Origin: Massilia sp. YIM B02443
Lineage (GTDB): Bacteria > Pseudomonadota > Gammaproteobacteria > Burkholderiales > Burkholderiaceae_D
Direction: 5' to 3'
Assembly: GCF_030411955.1 (NCBI RefSeq)
Contig: NZ_JASNRA010000024.1
Span: 14,629 to 78,628 of the forward strand
Length of the DNA stretch: 64,000 nt
A program made the position numbers and the translations under genes. This document shows, piece after piece, positions 24,188-33,258 of the stretch. Each line of letters opens with the position of its first letter. Within the stretch, counting starts at the first letter, position 1. The notes beneath the pieces were generated by a model. It saw only the letters and a list, made by a program, of their open reading frames with translations, did no database searches and was not told the origin of the DNA.

Positions 24188-25488
24188 GCGTTGCATCATC
24201 GACTCCGGCGCCGGGCGCGAATCCGGTCCCGGCCAACAAGCCGCGCACCGTACTGTTCGCCAGCCTGATCGGCACCACCATCGAGTTCTACGACTTCTAT
24301 ATCTACGCCACCGCCGCGGTGCTGGTGTTCCCGCGCCTGTTCTTCCCGGCCGGCGACCCCGGCGCGGCGGTGCTGCAGTCGCTGGCGACGTTTGCGATTG
24401 CCTTCTTCGCGCGTCCGGTCGGCTCGGCCGTGTTCGGCCACTTCGGCGACCGCATCGGCCGCAAGGCCACGCTGGTGGCGGCGCTGCTGACCATGGGCCT
24501 GTCCACGGTCCTGATCGGGCTGCTGCCGACCTATGCCCAGGCCGGCGTGGCGGCGCCGCTGCTGCTGGCCCTGTGCCGTTTCGGCCAGGGCCTGGGCCTG
24601 GGCGGCGAATGGGGCGGCGCGGTGCTGTTGGCCACCGAGAACGCGCCGCCCGGCAAGCGCGCCTGGTACGGCATGTTCCCGCAGCTGGGCGCGCCGATCG
24701 GCTTCTTCCTGTCCGGCGGCACCTTCCTGCTGCTGGGCGAACTGATGAGCGACGCCGCCTTCTTCAGCTACGGCTGGCGCATCCCGTTCCTGGCCAGCGC
24801 GCTGCTGGTGGCGGTCGGCTTGTACGTGCGCCTGAAGATCACCGAGACGCCCGACTTCCAGAAGGTGCTCGACAGTAAGGCGCGCGTGAAGGTGCCGATG
24901 GTGGCGGTGATGCGCGACCACCGGCGCGCGCTGGTGCTGGGCACCCTGATCGCGCTGGCCACCTTCGTCGTGTTCTACCTGATGACGGTGTTCGCGCTCA
25001 GCTGGGGCACGGCGCAGCTGGGCTTCACGCGCCAGCAGTTCCTGCTGCTGCAGCTGTTCGCGGTGCTGTTCTTCGCGTTGACGATTCCGCCGTCGGCGCT
25101 GCTGGCCGACAGCCGCGGACGGCGCACGGCGATGATGCTGGTCAGCGGCGCGATCGCCGTGTTCGGCCTGCTGTACGGGCCGTTGTTCGGGTCCGGCGGC
25201 TGGGTCGCGGTGACCCTGTTCATGGTGCTGGGAATGTGCCTGGTCGGGTTCACCTATGGTCCGCTGGGCACGCTGCTGGCCGAGCTGTTCCCGGCCGAGG
25301 TGCGGTATACCGGCGCCTCGCTGACCTTCAACTTCGCCAGCATCCTCGGCGCCTCGCTGGCGCCGTATATCGCGATGTGGCTGGGGGGCAATTATGGGCT
25401 GGAATACGTCGGCTACTACCTGAGCGCGGCGGCGCTGATCAGCCTGTTTGCGCTGGTCGCCGCCGGCAAGCAGACGCGGGCCGCGTGA
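24184..25488 (+). CDS. MFS transporter, metabolite:H+ symporter family
   Basis: A 434-residue protein with 12 helices. GTTIEFYDFYIYATAAVLVF, FFARPVGSAVFGHFGDRIGRK and RFGQGLGLGGEWGGA are strong MHS-family signatures (ShiA, ProP, KgtP relatives). Substrates of this family are small organic acids or osmolytes; the present one cannot be told. Translation starts within the thioredoxin stop (ATGA at 24184), and its own end overlaps the GNAT start (GTGA). Confidence 0.88.
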   Translation: MSVASSTPAPGANPVPANKPRTVLFASLIGTTIEFYDFYIYATAAVLVFPRLFFPAGDPGAAVLQSLATFAIAFFARPVGSAVFGHFGDRIGRKATLVAALLTMGLSTVLIGLLPTYAQAGVAAPLLLALCRFGQGLGLGGEWGGAVLLATENAPPGKRAWYGMFPQLGAPIGFFLSGGTFLLLGELMSDAAFFSYGWRIPFLASALLVAVGLYVRLKITETPDFQKVLDSKARVKVPMVAVMRDHRRALVLGTLIALATFVVFYLMTVFALSWGTAQLGFTRQQFLLLQLFAVLFFALTIPPSALLADSRGRRTAMMLVSGAIAVFGLLYGPLFGSGGWVAVTLFMVLGMCLVGFTYGPLGTLLAELFPAEVRYTGASLTFNFASILGASLAPYIAMWLGGNYGLEYVGYYLSAAALISLFALVAAGKQTRAA

Positions 25489-25979
25489 ACGCATCGGCGA
25501 CCAGGCGCTTCGGCGCGCTGTCCGGGCGCACGCCGGGGCAGCGGGACGAGGGCTTCCTTGCCGAGCTGTACCTGTCCTGCCGACCGGACCTGGGGGCGCT
25601 GCCGGTGCCGCGCAGCGTGATCAGCGCCATTGCGCGGCACCAGCAGGGGCAGCGCGATGCCGACTATGCGTTGCGCTATCCTCAGGCGCAATCCTGGCTC
25701 CTGGAAAGCGAAGAGGGGCCGCTGGGCTGGGTGCTGCTGGCAAGGGCAGCATCGGGCGTGCGCGTCGTGGACCTGGCAGTCGCTGGCGGGCAGCGCAGGA
25801 AGGGCGTGGCGCTGGCCGTACTGACGACCCTGCAGCGGGAAGAGGACGCGATTGCGCTGCGGGTGCGGGCCGATAACGGCCCTGCACGGACACTGTATGC
25901 GCGTCTCGGATTCGGACTGGTGCAGGATCAGGGCGATGTCCTGGAGCTTGCATGGACAGACGATTCGCAACCGGAATGA
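25485..25979 (+). CDS. GNAT family N-acetyltransferase
   Basis: A 164-residue protein with a GNAT core: VVDLAVAGGQRRKGVALAVL carries the acetyl-CoA pyrophosphate loop (QRRKGV) and RADNGPARTLYARLGFGLV the C-terminal motif B. The start is GTG at 25485, overlapping the MFS stop by 4 bases; the frame upstream of it lies inside the MFS gene. Substrate unknown. As third gene of the thioredoxin-MFS-GNAT operon it may modify whatever the transporter carries (inference). Confidence 0.75.
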   Translation: MNASATRRFGALSGRTPGQRDEGFLAELYLSCRPDLGALPVPRSVISAIARHQQGQRDADYALRYPQAQSWLLESEEGPLGWVLLARAASGVRVVDLAVAGGQRRKGVALAVLTTLQREEDAIALRVRADNGPARTLYARLGFGLVQDQGDVLELAWTDDSQPE

Positions 25980-26252
25980 CGATATGAGGATGGTGCAAGG
26001 AGCCATGGTGCATTAGTCCGATCTCATAAAACGTAACTAACCAACATAAATATCTCCCCAACCTGATTCATTCACCGCTAACAATTCAAACAACACAAAC
26101 ACACACCACACAAGCCATCAGGAAAGAGGCAAGGGCGAAGACGCGTGCCAGCAGAGATACCGAAAAAACTTGAAGGCCGGGAACTCATCAGCCAGAATGA
26201 GGGCAGCGGCTTATACCCATCCAATAACATCCACGATGCAACCGGAGGCAGC
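25980..26252. other. Intergenic region of low GC
   Basis: About 270 bases with a markedly lower GC content than all neighbours, rich in AAC/ACA runs between 26030 and 26110. It should hold the promoter of the TerD-VWA gene. I could not place a convincing -35/-10 pair and see no gene in it. Confidence 0.5.
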
Positions 26253-27587
26253 ATGCAACAACTCTCGCGCGGCGAACGCCTGCCGTTGGCGCAACAGGTT
26301 CCGGGCGGTATGCTGCAGGTCGGCCTGCCGGCGCAGGGGCTGGATCTCGACTTCGCCTGTTTCGCACTCGATGCCGGCGGCAAGCTGGCCGACGAACGCT
26401 ATATGACGTTCTTCAACCAGCCGGGCACGCCATGCGGCGCCGTGACCCTGGCGGCGGTCGGCGGCGATCGGGATGGCTTCCGTTTCGACCTCGGCCGCTT
26501 GCCGGCGTGGGTCGAACGCGTGAGCATCGTCGCCAGCAGTGAGGGCGCCGCGATGTCGCAACTACGCAGCGGCAGCCTGTGCCTGCACGGACCGGGCGGC
26601 GCGTTCGCCCGGTTTGCGTTCGAAGGCAGGGACTTCGCGCAGGAGCGGGCGGTAATGCTGGGTGACGTGTACCGCAAGGACGGCCAATGGCGCTTCATGG
26701 CCGCCGGCCAGGGTTTCAACGGCGGGCTGGACGCGCTGGTACGCCATTTCGGCGGCACCGTTGCCGATACGCCGCCCGCAGCGCCGGCTCGTTCCGCGCC
26801 AGGCGCAGGCAACGCGGCCCGCATCAATCTGGAAAAGCGCGTCGAGCAATCCGCTCCCAAGCTGGTCAGCCTGGTGAAATCCGCCGGTGTGTCACTGGCC
26901 AAAGCGGGCCTGTCCGAGCACCGCGCCAAGGTCTGCCTGGTGCTCGATATCTCCGGCTCGATGAGCGCGCTGTACCGCAGCGGGGCGGTGCAAGCTTTCG
27001 CCGAACGCATCCTGGCACTGGGCTGCCGCTTCGACGACGACGGCGAAATCGACGTTTTCCTGTTCGGCAAACACGTGCACAAAGGCGCGCCGATGGGCCT
27101 GTCGAACTGGTCGGACTACATCGAGCGGATGATCAAACGCCATCCGCTCGAGGGCGACACCCGCTACGGCGCCGCGATCGAAGCGGTGCGCCGCCACTAT
27201 TTCCCGGATGGCGGCGGCGGCGCGCGCAACACGCCGCACAAGTCGCAGGTGCCGGTGTACGTGATGTTCGTGACCGACGGCTCGACCTCGGACAAGCCGC
27301 TGACCGAACGCCAGATCCGCTGGGCCAGCCGCGAGCCGGTCTTCTGGCAATTCATGGGCATCGGCAAGGGCCGCAAGTCGAAGAGCAAGGCGCTGGCCAA
27401 CTTCGCCGACTCCGACTTCCCGTTCCTGGAAAAGCTCGACGAACTCGACGGGCGCCTGATCGACAACGCCGACTTCTTCTCGGTGGCGGCGCCGGACGAA
27501 CATTCCGACGCCGCCCTGTACGATTTGCTGATGACCGAATACCCGCAGTGGGTGGCGCAAGCATCGCGCCACGGGCTGATCGGCTAG
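26253..27587 (+). CDS. TerD domain-VWA domain protein (TerF-like)
   Basis: A 444-residue cytoplasmic protein. Residues 1-165 resemble a TerD domain (LSRGERLPLAQQ, LDLDFACFALDAGGKLADER, FFNQPGTP), the Ca-binding module of tellurite/stress-resistance proteins, although the acidic ligands are fewer than in TerD itself. A Pro/Ala linker follows, then a von Willebrand A domain (225-440) with a complete MIDAS: DISGS (Asp232, Ser234, Ser236) and VMFVTDGST. The layout is that of TerF. The ATG at 26253 has GGAGG 4 bases before it; an upstream start at 26145 would add 36 unlikely residues. No other ter genes lie nearby. Confidence 0.8.
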   Translation: MQQLSRGERLPLAQQVPGGMLQVGLPAQGLDLDFACFALDAGGKLADERYMTFFNQPGTPCGAVTLAAVGGDRDGFRFDLGRLPAWVERVSIVASSEGAAMSQLRSGSLCLHGPGGAFARFAFEGRDFAQERAVMLGDVYRKDGQWRFMAAGQGFNGGLDALVRHFGGTVADTPPAAPARSAPGAGNAARINLEKRVEQSAPKLVSLVKSAGVSLAKAGLSEHRAKVCLVLDISGSMSALYRSGAVQAFAERILALGCRFDDDGEIDVFLFGKHVHKGAPMGLSNWSDYIERMIKRHPLEGDTRYGAAIEAVRRHYFPDGGGGARNTPHKSQVPVYVMFVTDGSTSDKPLTERQIRWASREPVFWQFMGIGKGRKSKSKALANFADSDFPFLEKLDELDGRLIDNADFFSVAAPDEHSDAALYDLLMTEYPQWVAQASRHGLIG

Positions 27588-27699
27588 CCAGGATCGCGGC
27601 AAGGGCAGGCGCAGCGTTGCTTATCGACGATGGGCGCCGCAGTCGATCGGCGGGAAGCCGGAGGGCTTCAGGGCGCGCCAGGGGACGGCTTGCCGCACG

Positions 27700-28509
27700 T
27701 CAGAACGAATACACCATCGTCAGCGAGGTCTGCGTATCGGTGTTCTTCTTGTCGTCCGGCACGCTGGTATCGTTGCGGATCGAGAAGCCGGCCTTCATCT
27801 GCATGGTGCCATTGATCTTGGTGCTGAGCGACGTCTCGGCCACCGAGTGGGTGTTCGAGGTGCCTTTCTCGACGCTGACGGTCTGGGCGAAGAAGGCCGA
27901 CGGGCTGACCTGCCAGCGGAACTGGGCCGCGCCACGCACCGTCAGGCCATCTTCGTCCTCGCCGGTCTCGCGTTCGCCGGCGAAATAGCCAGGACCGATT
28001 TCCACATCGAGGCTCTTGTCCGGACGCGTCAGCACACGCGAGCCGTAACCGACGGCCAGCGTCGAGTAGCGGGTATAGGCGCCGAACTTGTCGTTCACGT
28101 GGCTGCCCAGCACGAAGGCGCGGCGGCCGTCGCGCAGCAGCTTGAGCGAGGCCTTGGCCGAGGTGGCCCAGCGCTCGGCCGAGCGCACGTGCTGGCGCTC
28201 GCCGTTCTCGTCGTCGTACTCGTCTTCCTTGAAGTAGCCGCTGAGCAGGAACTCATGGCTCCAGCGCGGCGTCTCGTGGCGCGCGTCGATCTTGCCGGTG
28301 ACCGAGGTGCCGGTGGTATTGCCCGAGGTGCTGATCGCGCCCAGCTCGGCCGAGGTGAACCAGCCGCCATCAGGAATTGGCGGCTTGACCACCGTGAGCG
28401 GCGCGTGGACGTCGATCACTTGGGGAAGATCGGGGGAGGCGCATGCCGCGCCGTGCAGGCCGCCTGTGGCCAGGGCCAGGACAAGCGCAGGGATCGGGGT
28501 GGATTTCAT
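27700..28509 (-). CDS. DUF481 (YdiY-like) outer membrane protein
   Basis: A 269-residue protein with a signal peptide (cleavage after about residue 24, GAACA) and a predicted beta-barrel that ends in Phe, as outer-membrane proteins do. SAELGAISTSGNTTGTSVTGK fits the DUF481 pattern LGYVATSGNT. E. coli YdiY of this family is acid-induced; the function is unknown. It is a single gene, with a 215-base spacer separating it from the purine permease upstream. Confidence 0.78.
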   Translation of the reverse strand: MKSTPIPALVLALATGGLHGAACASPDLPQVIDVHAPLTVVKPPIPDGGWFTSAELGAISTSGNTTGTSVTGKIDARHETPRWSHEFLLSGYFKEDEYDDENGERQHVRSAERWATSAKASLKLLRDGRRAFVLGSHVNDKFGAYTRYSTLAVGYGSRVLTRPDKSLDVEIGPGYFAGERETGEDEDGLTVRGAAQFRWQVSPSAFFAQTVSVEKGTSNTHSVAETSLSTKINGTMQMKAGFSIRNDTSVPDDKKNTDTQTSLTMVYSF

Positions 28510-28724
28510 CAGCTTCTGTGCGGCCGCCGTTCGCGTGGAACCTCAGGCGAGGGCGGTCCGGCCCGTCGTTGGTGGAAATTGCGCGGCCGCCAGGGCGTCG
28601 CGGATTGGCGGACATTGTATCCCAAAGACAGCGAGATGCGATGCAATCGGGCATGATTCGTGCGCACCTGGCTTGCTGCTGAGTAACTCTGAGGTCACAC
28701 TCCGGTCACGCTGCCAGCACGCTG

Positions 28725-30017
28725 TCAGGTGCCCACGTAGGCGATCTTGAAAGTGAACAGCGCCGCGATCACCCACACCACCGGCTTGACCTGGCGCGCG
28801 CGCCCCGTCAGCAGCTTGAGCGCCGCGTAGGTGATGAAGCCGAAGGCAATCCCTTCCGCGATCGAATAGGTAAACGGCATGCCCAGCGCAGTGACCGCGG
28901 CCGGAATGCTCTCGGTGGTGTCGCCCCAGTCGATCTCGCCCAGGTCGGCCAGCATCAGGCAGGCCACGAACAGCAGCGCCGGCGCGGTGGCGTAGGTCGG
29001 CACGGCGCCGGCCAGCGGCGCGATGAACAGGCAGGCGAGGAACAGCGCCGCCACCGTCAGCGCCGTCAGGCCGGTGCGCCCGCCGGCCTGCACGCCGGAG
29101 GCGCTCTCGAGGTAGGCGGTGGTGCTGGAAGTGCCGAGCACGCTGCCGGCCAGGATCGCGCCGCTATCGGCCAGCAAGGCTTTGTTCAGGCGGTCCATCT
29201 TGCCCTCGACCAGCAGGCCGGCGCGGCGCGCCACGCCCATCAGGGTGCCTGTGGCGTCGAACAGCTCCACCAGGAAGAACACCAGCACCACGTTCAGGAT
29301 GCCGGCCGACAGTGCGGCCTTGATGTCCAGTTTGAACCAGGTCGGTTCGATCGACGGCGGCGCCGAGAACACGCCGTGGTAGGTATTGCCGCCGAAGAAA
29401 AAGCTGAGCACGGTCACCAGCACGATGCCGATCAGGATCGCGCCGCGCACGCGCAGGCGATCCAGCGCGACGATAACCAGGAAGCCGGCGGCAGCCATCA
29501 GCGCCGCCGGATGGTGCAGGTCACCGGCTTTCACCAGGGTGTCCGGATTGGCGACCACGATGCCGGCGTTCTTCAGCGCGATCAGGGCCAGGAACATGCC
29601 AAGCCCGACCGTGATCCCGACCCGCATCGAGCGTGGAATGCCGTCCACGATCATGCTGCGCAGGCCGAGCAGGGTGACCACGACGAACAGGCAGCCCGAC
29701 AAGAACACGGCGCCCAGCGCCGCCTGCCAGGTGAAGCCCATGCCGATGACCACGGCATAAGCAAAATAAGCGTTCAGGCCCATGCCGGGCGCCATCGCGA
29801 TCGGATAGTTGGCGTACAGGCCCATCACCGCGGTGCCGAGCGCGGCTACGATGCAGGTGGCGACGAACACCGATTCCTTCGGCATGCCGGCGTCGCCCAG
29901 GATCGAGGGATTGACGAAGATGATGTACACCATCGTCAGGAACGTCGTGAGGCCGGCCACCAGTTCGGTGCGCACGTCGGTGTGGTTGTCGCGGAGTTTG
30001 AAGAGTCGGTCGAGCAT
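28725..30017 (-). CDS. NCS2 family purine (guanine/hypoxanthine-type) permease
   Basis: A 430-residue protein with 12-14 helices. Signatures of the AzgA-like NCS2 branch: TELVAGLTTFLTMVYIIFVN near the N-terminus, GMGLNAYFAYAVV, LGTSSTTAYLESASGVQAGG and a final WGDTTESIPA. These carriers import adenine, guanine or hypoxanthine with protons. The ATG at 30017 begins MLDRLFKLRD, the conserved family start; the 21 residues upstream are not. No purine riboswitch is visible in the leader. Confidence 0.88.
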   Translation of the reverse strand: MLDRLFKLRDNHTDVRTELVAGLTTFLTMVYIIFVNPSILGDAGMPKESVFVATCIVAALGTAVMGLYANYPIAMAPGMGLNAYFAYAVVIGMGFTWQAALGAVFLSGCLFVVVTLLGLRSMIVDGIPRSMRVGITVGLGMFLALIALKNAGIVVANPDTLVKAGDLHHPAALMAAAGFLVIVALDRLRVRGAILIGIVLVTVLSFFFGGNTYHGVFSAPPSIEPTWFKLDIKAALSAGILNVVLVFFLVELFDATGTLMGVARRAGLLVEGKMDRLNKALLADSGAILAGSVLGTSSTTAYLESASGVQAGGRTGLTALTVAALFLACLFIAPLAGAVPTYATAPALLFVACLMLADLGEIDWGDTTESIPAAVTALGMPFTYSIAEGIAFGFITYAALKLLTGRARQVKPVVWVIAALFTFKIAYVGT

Positions 30018-30193
30018 GAATTCGGTCGCTGAGCGCGCAGCTGGGCGCCACGTTGTTATGTTTGGCCCGAAGCTTATCACTCCGGCAGGCGGCGCGTGCG
30101 CGGCTCTTCGGAAGTTCCCGGGCCTTCCGAGCGTTTCGCAAGGGCGGCGCGCGGTGATACCATGCCAACTCGATCAATTTCTTCAAGTATGAC

Positions 30194-31447
30194 ATGCCCA
30201 AGAACAAGCGTCCCGCTCCCCGCACCTCGAACAACACGCGTGACGAATCGCAAGAGCGGGACACCGATGCCCAGGCCCGCCAGCTGGCCGACCTGGCCCT
30301 GGATATCGCCGAGCGCGAGGACGCCGCGGCCGCCGGTCTCGGCCCGCTCGAGGACGAAGATCCGGACGCCGCCCTGACCCACGCGGTGCGGCGCGCGGTG
30401 CGCAAGGGCGGCCGCAAGGGCGCCGACGCGGTGCTGTACGAAGCCATCGAGCTGGCCCGCTACACCGACCCGCTGGCCTGCCGCCTGCTGCGCGCGCGCA
30501 TCGAAGAAGAAGCCGCCACCTGGCGCTTCCGGCGCGACGCCGACGGCAAGGACGTCGAATACGAAATCGACGCTTTCCTGGTGCCGCTGTTCGTGCGCAG
30601 CCGCGGCGGCCTGGCGGCGCTGGAAACCTTCCAGGACGAGGCGGCGTTCAGGGCCCTGGCGGCCAGCTTCCAGAGCGCCGGCCTGGACAGCGAAAAGGCG
30701 AAAGTGGTGCTGCTGCAGCACGCCTTCGACCTGGCCGAGATCGACCATATCGGCTACGGCACGCTGCACGAAATGCTGCGCGAAGCGGCCGCGTCGCTGC
30801 TGGAAAAAAAGCTGCAGCCGGCGCCGACCATCGAGGCCAGCATGCGCGGCTGGACCGGGGAGCCGGTCGCGCCCGACGAGACCGCGCTCGAGCTGCGCTT
30901 CCTGCTCGGCTTCTCGCTCAAGCGCGACGACGACCCGTTCTATCGCGTGCCGAAGGACGAAGCCGGCAGCGACGCCTATTTCGAAGCGCGCATGCAACGC
31001 TATCGCGCGTGGACCGAATCGGCCGCGCCGCTGCTGGCGCGTTGCCTGGCGCGGGAACCCGAGCGCCTGGAACTGTCGTTCCTGTACCAGGACCTGTTCT
31101 ATGGCGCCAAGGAACAGGCGGTGGCCGAGTTGGCCATGCTGGGCCTGCTGGCCGAGGCCAAGCGCCTGCTGGCGGCCAAGGACCTGGCGCCGGACGCGGT
31201 GCACGCTACCGTGGCCCCGCTCGACATGGGCGAGCACGTGCTGCTGCGCGCCAACCTGTACGCGCTCGACGGCGGCCGTCCATGGGGCAGCGTCGAGAAG
31301 CCGGTCGACCTGGCGGCCGACCTGGCGCACGAGGTCGACGAACTGTGCGACGCGCTGCTGTCGCTCGGCCTGGAAGGGGTGTCGGTGGCGACCGGCTTCA
31401 GCGAAGACGGTCACGCCGAAGGCGCGGAACCGTACCACGCGGTGTAA
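30194..31447 (+). CDS. Conserved hypothetical protein, probably DUF2863 family
   Basis: A 417-residue soluble protein, acidic and rich in Ala/Leu helices, with no signal peptide. The first 60 residues are charged and probably flexible (KNKRPAPRTSNNTRDESQE). I associate its length, the YEAIELARYTDPLACRLLRARIEE stretch and the C-terminal ANLYALDGGRPWGS with the betaproteobacterial family DUF2863, but from memory only. Function unknown. It is divergent from the purine permease, and the two may share a promoter region at 30018-30193. Confidence 0.65.
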   Translation: MPKNKRPAPRTSNNTRDESQERDTDAQARQLADLALDIAEREDAAAAGLGPLEDEDPDAALTHAVRRAVRKGGRKGADAVLYEAIELARYTDPLACRLLRARIEEEAATWRFRRDADGKDVEYEIDAFLVPLFVRSRGGLAALETFQDEAAFRALAASFQSAGLDSEKAKVVLLQHAFDLAEIDHIGYGTLHEMLREAAASLLEKKLQPAPTIEASMRGWTGEPVAPDETALELRFLLGFSLKRDDDPFYRVPKDEAGSDAYFEARMQRYRAWTESAAPLLARCLAREPERLELSFLYQDLFYGAKEQAVAELAMLGLLAEAKRLLAAKDLAPDAVHATVAPLDMGEHVLLRANLYALDGGRPWGSVEKPVDLAADLAHEVDELCDALLSLGLEGVSVATGFSEDGHAEGAEPYHAV

Positions 31448-31921
31448 TCCGCGCGTGGTTTTGTCGGGCGGTCCCGGCGCGCCGTCTGGCGCGCTCTTGC
31501 TGCCCTTCGGCAACAGGGTCGACGCCGGAATCCGGCCCGGAGTGCCGGAAACCGGCATTTCCGGCTGGCCGAGGCTGGTGGTAAATCAAAAAAAAGCCAA
31601 ATTCTCGTAGTTGCTTTCCGCGTCAGAGTGTAGGAAGCCCCCTACATGGTGCAGCACACGAGCCGGGCTCTCCCTATGAAGCTCATCCATACGAAGCGCA
31701 TTCCAAATTGCTTTTGTTGCAATGTTGCCTCGCATAAATGAAAATATTGGGAAAATTGCATGTTACGATTCTGAGGTCGGCCAGGTTCCCGCATGCAGCG
31801 GACACGCCGTCCTGCGCCCCGGTCCACGACCGGCCGCCGCAGCGGCGTCCAGAGAGAGAAGAACCGGCCCGGCTTCACATTGCCAACAACTATAGCTCCA
31901 GCAAGGCGAAAGGAAATCAAC
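31448..31921. other. 474-bp intergenic region
   Basis: The first part holds a 7-bp hairpin GCGCGCC-GTCT-GGCGCGC (31477-31494) followed by TCTT, a weak terminator for the gene ending at 31447. The middle (31590-31780) is AT-rich and should carry the promoter of the glycosyltransferase. I see no gene on either strand; short open frames here have non-native composition. Confidence 0.5.
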
Positions 31922-33094
31922 ATGCCGACCCTGATCGTGTTTTGCCACCTGCGTTGGGATTTCGTGTTCCAGCGTCCCCAGCACCTGATGACCCGTCTGG
32001 CCGAACACTACAACATCCTCTTCGTGGAAGAGCCGATGCATACCGAGGGCGAGGCACGCCTGGAAAAAAACCAAGTCGCCGCGAACATCACCGTCTGCCG
32101 TCCGCACACCCCGATCCAGCAGTTCGGCTTCCATGACGACCAGCTGCCGGTCCTGCAGACGCTGCTGGCCGACCTGGTGCCGGAAGACGAGTCGCCGATC
32201 GTGTGGTTCTACACCCCGATGGCGCTGCCGCTGCTGCAGCTGTTCAAGCCGTCGAAAGTCATCTACGACTGCATGGACGAGCTGGCCGCGTTCAAGAACG
32301 CGCCGAAGCAGCTGCTGCAACGCGAAAGCGCGCTGCTGAACATCGCCGACGTCGTCTTCACCGGCGGCCCGAGCCTGTACCAGTCGAAACGCGACCGCCA
32401 CGCCAACGCCCACTGCTTCTCGAGCAGCGTCGACGCCAAGCACTTCCGCCAGGCGCAGGATGCATCGATCTCGCACCCGGAACAGGCCAACATCCCGCAT
32501 CCGCGCCTGGGCTTCTACGGCGTCATCGACGAGCGTTTCGACACCGAACTGGTCAAGGCCATGGCCGACGCCCATCCGGAATGGCAGATCGTGCTGGTCG
32601 GCCCGGTGGTCAAGATCGACCCGGCCTCGCTGCCGAAGCAGCCGAACGTGCACTACATGGGCCAGCGCACCTACGACCAGCTGCCGCAATTCCTGGCCGG
32701 CTGGGACGTCTGCCTGCTGCCGTTCGCGATGAACGAGTCGACCAAGTTCATCTCGCCGACCAAGGTGCTCGAATACATGGCAGCCGAGAAGCCATCGGTG
32801 TCGACCCCGATCACCGACGTCAAGGTGCCATACGGCGACGTGGTCGAGATCGCCGAATCGTACGAGGATTACATCGCCGCCTGCGAACGCCAGCTGGCCC
32901 TGAGCGACGACGCGCGCCAGACCATGGCCCAGCGCATGCGCGAAGTGGTGGCCGGCACCTCGTGGGACCTGACCGCCTCGCGCATGCACGAACTGATCCA
33001 GAGCGCCGAGCAGAGCAACAAGGTCGAGCGTTTCTTCGCCGCCAGCCAGCAGGAAGTGGCGGCGCCGGTGGAGAAGGTGGCGGTGGCCGGCTAA
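31922..33094 (+). CDS. Glycosyltransferase, GT-B fold (family 1/4-like)
   Basis: A 390-residue protein. The N-terminus MPTLIVFCHLRWDFVFQRPQ is typical of a group of bacterial GT1/GT4 enzymes; the C-terminal half has FYGVIDERFD, the donor-site segment STKFISPTKVLEYMAAEKP with the conserved Glu, and STPITDV. No membrane helix is present. Donor and acceptor are unknown; such enzymes often act in polysaccharide or glycolipid assembly. AAGGA precedes the ATG at 31922. It stands alone, and a REP-like palindrome follows. Confidence 0.82.
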   Translation: MPTLIVFCHLRWDFVFQRPQHLMTRLAEHYNILFVEEPMHTEGEARLEKNQVAANITVCRPHTPIQQFGFHDDQLPVLQTLLADLVPEDESPIVWFYTPMALPLLQLFKPSKVIYDCMDELAAFKNAPKQLLQRESALLNIADVVFTGGPSLYQSKRDRHANAHCFSSSVDAKHFRQAQDASISHPEQANIPHPRLGFYGVIDERFDTELVKAMADAHPEWQIVLVGPVVKIDPASLPKQPNVHYMGQRTYDQLPQFLAGWDVCLLPFAMNESTKFISPTKVLEYMAAEKPSVSTPITDVKVPYGDVVEIAESYEDYIAACERQLALSDDARQTMAQRMREVVAGTSWDLTASRMHELIQSAEQSNKVERFFAASQQEVAAPVEKVAVAG

Positions 33095-33111
33095 GCTACC
33101 ACCCTCATACT

Positions 33112-33213
33112 GTCATTCCCGCGCAGGCGGGAACCCAAGTTTTCACACATGCCACTACGTTTCGACGAAGTGGTTATGCAACGAACCTGGGTTCCCGCCT
33201 CCGCGGGAATGAC
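33112..33213. repeat. REP-like palindromic element, copy 1
   Basis: About 102 bp. The left arm starts GTCATTCCCGCGCAGGCGGG and the right arm ends CCGCGGGAATGAC, with a middle stem CCACT / AGTGG. A second copy lies at 40963-41071. The design is that of dispersed REP/BIME-type or MITE-like elements in intergenic DNA. It sits between the convergent glycosyltransferase and sensor-kinase genes and could act as a terminator on both strands. Confidence 0.8.
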
Positions 33214-33258
33214 GTTTTGAAGGTACCGAAATAACCGCGGCCGTCACTCCTCAAACAA

